Origin: Oribacterium sp. WCC10
Lineage (GTDB): Bacteria; Bacillota; Clostridia; Lachnospirales; Lachnospiraceae
NCBI RefSeq assembly: GCF_900113415.1
Contig: NZ_FOPH01000029.1
Location: forward strand, 1-32,081
Direction: 5' to 3'
DNA: 32,081 nt
Shown here: positions 29,779 through 32,081 of the stretch, in pieces
Position numbering within the stretch: position 1 is the first letter of the stretch
Layout of the letters: every line of letters starts with the position of its first letter
Position numbers and translations under genes: made by a program
The notes under the pieces: model-generated
What the model saw: only the letters and a program-made list of their open reading frames with translations
What the model was told of the DNA's origin: nothing
Database searches by the model: none

Positions 29779-30321
29779 TTATTTTAGAGCTTTACCAAAT
29801 TCGAAGGCTTCGTTTAACTCTTCAGTTTTTTTCGATGCCTCACCCATATCGCCTACGCCACCGCAGAATAAGGAACCGGAAAACTCAGCCTTTTCAAAAC
29901 AGTCAACCCATCCCTGAAGTCCGCTTTCAGCCTTTTCAGGCACAAACTCTTCATCCTCAGCCGCAACAGAGAGCATATATACATTCCTAAACTTATAGTC
30001 TGAAGGATACAGCGGATTGAGCCTGTCCAAAAGAGTTTTCATCTGGCCGCTCATCTCGTAATAATAAATCGGAGTTGCAAATACAAGGGTATCTGCATTC
30101 TTTACTTTTTCTGCAATCTCAGCAGCATCATCCTTAATGACACATTTCTGAGTATTCTGACATGCCAGACATCCTATACAAAAGCCTATGCTCTTCCCTT
30201 TAAGACTTATATGCTCCACATCATGTCCTGATGCTTTTGCTCCTTCTATAAGCTTTTCAGTAAGTATATCTGAATTGCTATTTGCACGAAGGCTTGTTGA
30301 AATTACTAATACTTTGCTCAT
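29779..30321 (-). CDS. NADPH-dependent FMN reductase / flavodoxin-like protein
   Basis: 180 residues with a flavodoxin-like fold: SKVLVISTSLRANSNSDILT (FMN phosphate loop), IGFCIGCLACQNTQKCVIKD (typical Cys-rich segment), TLVFATPIYYYEMSGQMKTL, and LDRLNPLYPSD. Members reduce quinones, iron or chromate-like acceptors with flavin. AAAGGATGGG precedes the ATG; 12 bp before the lipoprotein gene. The companion of the alpha/beta hydrolase upstream. The acceptor is not predictable. Confidence 0.87.
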   Translation of the reverse strand: MSKVLVISTSLRANSNSDILTEKLIEGAKASGHDVEHISLKGKSIGFCIGCLACQNTQKCVIKDDAAEIAEKVKNADTLVFATPIYYYEMSGQMKTLLDRLNPLYPSDYKFRNVYMLSVAAEDEEFVPEKAESGLQGWVDCFEKAEFSGSLFCGGVGDMGEASKKTEELNEAFEFGKALK

Positions 30322-30334
30322 ATCATCCCATCCT

Positions 30335-30406
30335 TTATTTCTTTTCTGTCATATCCTCTATTCTGTCCGAATTAAGATATTCCAGTATTTCTTCAACCGT
30401 TATCAT
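30335..30406 (-). pseudogene. 23-codon stub, probably N-terminus of a sugar O-acetyltransferase
   Basis: An ATG overlapping the hydrolase stop (TAATG) opens a 23-codon frame MITVEEILEYLNSDRIEDMT that ends in EKK. It resembles the first residues of maltose-O-acetyltransferase-like proteins in Lachnospiraceae (EEILEYLNSG... pattern), but the enzyme body is missing. It is translationally coupled to the hydrolase, so the short peptide may be made. The family link rests on recalled similarity and is weak. Too short for routine gene calling. Confidence 0.35.
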
Positions 30407-31407
30407 TATTTCAGATTCTTCTTAAAGAAGTTCTCCAGCTTGTCAAAAGGAATATAATCCTTATCTCCGCCATCATATAAATCTGTATGTACAGCATCAG
30501 GGATTATCATAAGTTCCTTATTATCTGCATACTTGCTGTCTCTGATCATATCTGCATAAGCATCTTTTGAGAAATAACATGAGTGTGCCTTTTCTCCATG
30601 GACAAGTAAAACTGCACTTCTGATTTCATTGCTGTACTTAAGGATTGGTTGATTAACGAAAGACTCACAACCGATCACGTTCCAGCCGCCGTTGGAATTA
30701 AGACTTCTCTTGTGGTAACCTCTGTCGGTCTTGTAGTAGTCATAGTAATCTTTTACAAAGAAAGGTGCATCCTCCGGAAGTGGATCTACTACTCCGCCGC
30801 CAAGCTTATATTCACCAGCCTTAAGGTCCTCCAGTCTCTGCGCGCACATAGCTGCCTTATGCTGGTATCTTGCTTCTTCACTGTCCTCTGAATCAAAATA
30901 TCCCTTGGCATTTACTCTTGTCATGTCATACATTGTCATAGCTGCAGTCGCTTTGATCCTTGTATCAAGAGCTGCTGTGTTAATTGATATTCCGCCCCAT
31001 CCACAGATACCAATGATTCCGATTCTGTCATGATCAGCCTTTTCATTTAAAGAAAGGAAATCTACTGCCGCCATAAAGTCTTCTGTGTTGATATCAGGAG
31101 ATGCCATGTATCTTACATTTCCACCGGACTCTCCCGTAAAGGAAGGATCAAATGCTATTGTCAGAAATCCTCTCTCCGCCATTGTCTGAGCATAAAGACC
31201 AGAACATTGCTCCTTAACTGCGCCAAAAGGTCCACATACTGCAATGGCTGGGAGCTTACCCTCTGCATCTTTAGGAACATACATATCTGCTGCCAGGGTG
31301 ATTCCATATCTGTTTACAAATGTTACTTTGCTGTGATCTACCTTATCACTCTTCTTGAAAGTCTTATCCCACTCTGTTACAAGGTTTAAATCTTCTTTTC
31401 TGATCAT
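30406..31407 (-). CDS. Alpha/beta hydrolase with a cysteine at the nucleophile position
   Basis: 333 residues from the ATG at 31407 (AGGAGG eight bases upstream). VNRYGITLAADMYVPKDAEG, AFDPSFTGESGG, GIIGICGWGGISIN (nucleophile elbow G-x-C-x-G, Cys135), VLLVHGEKAHSCYFSKD and PDAVHTDLYD (His). Cys as nucleophile is a feature of dienelactone-hydrolase-like enzymes, while most esterases use Ser. Likely cytosolic, perhaps acting on a lactone or thioester. Coupled to the small helical protein upstream and the FMN reductase downstream. Confidence 0.85.
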   Translation of the reverse strand: MIRKEDLNLVTEWDKTFKKSDKVDHSKVTFVNRYGITLAADMYVPKDAEGKLPAIAVCGPFGAVKEQCSGLYAQTMAERGFLTIAFDPSFTGESGGNVRYMASPDINTEDFMAAVDFLSLNEKADHDRIGIIGICGWGGISINTAALDTRIKATAAMTMYDMTRVNAKGYFDSEDSEEARYQHKAAMCAQRLEDLKAGEYKLGGGVVDPLPEDAPFFVKDYYDYYKTDRGYHKRSLNSNGGWNVIGCESFVNQPILKYSNEIRSAVLLVHGEKAHSCYFSKDAYADMIRDSKYADNKELMIIPDAVHTDLYDGGDKDYIPFDKLENFFKKNLK

Positions 31408-31424
31408 TTTGCTATCCTCCTGAA

Positions 31425-31640
31425 TCATTTTTCTTTCTGAATCTGTCTTATCAAAAAATCCATGTTATCTACTTTTTTCTGGCTGGCATGAAGTTCATCC
31501 ATAAGGTGACAACGGCATTTCCTGAGATCTCGAAGGAGCGTATCGGTATCCCCTTCTTCATACATCTTTTTCATAAAGCTTATTTCTTTCTCATTGCAGC
31601 CCATGTCTGAAAGGCTTACAAGAATCTTTTCTGTATCCAT
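31425..31640 (-). CDS. Small helical protein, unknown function
   Basis: 71 residues from the ATG at 31640, with AAGGAG upstream. The sequence is all-helical: EKILVSLSDMGCNEKEISFM, then DTLLRDLRKCRCHLMDELHA and a coiled-coil-like DNMDFLIRQIQ tail. Small proteins of this shape are often found in Clostridial redox gene clusters (with AKRs, flavodoxins and hydrolases), but I know no function. It has no complete HTH. First gene of the operon ending at 29182. Confidence 0.65.
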   Translation of the reverse strand: MDTEKILVSLSDMGCNEKEISFMKKMYEEGDTDTLLRDLRKCRCHLMDELHASQKKVDNMDFLIRQIQKEK

Positions 31641-31703
31641 CTTTTTTGCTCCTTCTGATTTCATAGTAAATCCTTGACCAGGTTTTCGCTAATGAATAAA
31701 ATA

Positions 31704-31717
31704 AATATCATGATATT
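31704..31717. promoter_or_regulatory. 14-bp palindrome upstream of the hydrolase operon
   Basis: AATATCATGATATT is fully self-complementary and lies about 65 bp before the small helical gene's start, in the 31641-31813 spacer. No clear -35/-10 pair can be fixed around it. A candidate operator only; the same spacer otherwise shows nothing recognisable. Confidence 0.35.
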
Positions 31718-31813
31718 CACTTTTGGAATAACACTTAACCAGTCAGCTTTAGGGAGCCCACTAGACTGTAAAGCGTCTGTATGTCAGATATAAAAGTGGT
31801 TTCGGAAAAGAAA

Positions 31814-31855
31814 ACGGCCATGAATACATCCTAAGAAAAATGCATCCACAGCCGT
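31814..31855 (-). terminator. Intrinsic terminator of the right-edge gene
   Basis: Minus strand: arms ACGGC/GCCGT plus TGGATGCAT/ATGTATTCA (with G-U pairs) around a ten-base loop, followed by TTTTCTTTT. It lies directly after the stop of the gene at 31869 and closes that transcript before the hydrolase operon. Confidence 0.7.
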
Positions 31856-31868
31856 GAGGTTGTAATAA

Positions 31869-32081
31869 TCAGAAATGTTCACCTTTGCCTGCTTCGACTT
31901 TCTGGATATTGATAGTATATGAAGCCTCTCCGTTCTTTCGGATATAGGTCTTGATATATACCGGAAAGCAAATATTTGAATTAAGTTCATGGTAGCTTTC
32001 AGGTGCATAATCATCAACATAGTATTTCCGGTCATCGTTGCCTTGTACAGTATAAGTAACGATCTCGGTGGTAGGGTTGTC
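31869..32081 (-). CDS. 3' end of an uncharacterised protein (5' part beyond the window)
   Basis: A frame open from the window edge to a TGA at 31869-31871, 70 residues. It reads as alternating polar/aromatic beta-like sequence: EIVTYTVQGNDDRKYYVDDY, ELNSNICFPVYIKTYIRKNG, then EASYTINIQK and EAGKGEHF. No family recognised. Being followed by a good terminator supports a real gene end. The reading frame starting at 32035 in another phase is a shadow of this one. Confidence 0.55.
   Translation of the reverse strand, partial: DNPTTEIVTYTVQGNDDRKYYVDDYAPESYHELNSNICFPVYIKTYIRKNGEASYTINIQKVEAGKGEHF

Noticed and set aside
31784-32035. 83-residue minus-strand frame at the right edge
   Set aside because: It is in a different phase from the frame that is open to the window edge, runs through the terminator hairpin at 31814-31855 and has no recognisable features.
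1-32081. Integron cassette array
   Set aside because: Many small genes face one way, but there is no integrase and no attC-like imperfect palindrome between genes; operon overlaps argue against cassettes.

Overview
The window looks like an accessory region of a low- to mid-GC Firmicute, most likely a gut or rumen Lachnospiraceae such as a Butyrivibrio relative. This is inferred from the AGGAGG-type ribosome-binding sites, the AT-rich spacers and the gene families (CMD-cupin fusions, aldo/keto reductases, SirTM/Zn-macrodomain pairs, DUF5131, DUF1848), not from any marker gene. Almost every gene lies on the minus strand and is read right to left. I see no rRNA, tRNA, CRISPR array, integrase or transposase.

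Left third (1-12100). A plus-strand MarR-type 3' end is followed by many broken genes: DUF1294, nitroreductase, DUF1643-like, a short-chain dehydrogenase (SDR) with an exact 264-bp in-frame deletion, DAPG hydrolase joined to an aldo/keto reductase start, an internally deleted flavodoxin, a sirtuin spliced to a DUF1848 tail, an SRAP tail, a radical-SAM tail and a truncated DUF5131 gene. Among these lies an intact TetR-controlled redox operon (8058 down to 3853): TetR, AKR, flavin reductase, flavodoxin remnant, AKR, CMD-cupin. Its promoter carries two TGACA-type palindromes.

Middle (11436-21048). The genes are an esterase with an HxlR regulator, a stand-alone amino-acid adenylation enzyme coupled to a GNAT, a C-terminally short KptA/Tpt1 next to a 78-bp inverted-repeat element, more GNATs, a PrsW-type protease, an intact SDR-GNAT pair (the full-length relative of the broken pair at 1827-2719) and a c-di-GMP EAL protein with a degenerate GGDEF. 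A non-coding leader-like element occurs three times (2785, 18310, 21304). Two copies sit just upstream of a terminator hairpin and an SDR start.

Right third (21497-32081). A P-loop kinase-like gene is followed by a MarR-radical SAM-radical SAM operon with a perfect 15-bp-arm palindrome over its promoter. Next, in order of transcription, are a truncated macrodomain gene, a protein made of five tandem XRE-type helix-turn-helix modules, a zinc-type macrodomain and a SirTM-type sirtuin. An Rrf2 regulator and a tandem SnoaL/NTF2 protein upstream share a matching operator-promoter arrangement. A redox/hydrolase operon (helical protein, alpha/beta hydrolase, FMN-dependent reductase, cyclophilin-like lipoprotein) closes the window.

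Main themes: an NAD+/ADP-ribose toolkit (sirtuin, two macrodomains, KptA) with an unusual five-HTH protein inside its operon; locally autoregulated redox operons; and heavy local duplication and recombination, with chimeric joints at short shared sequences.
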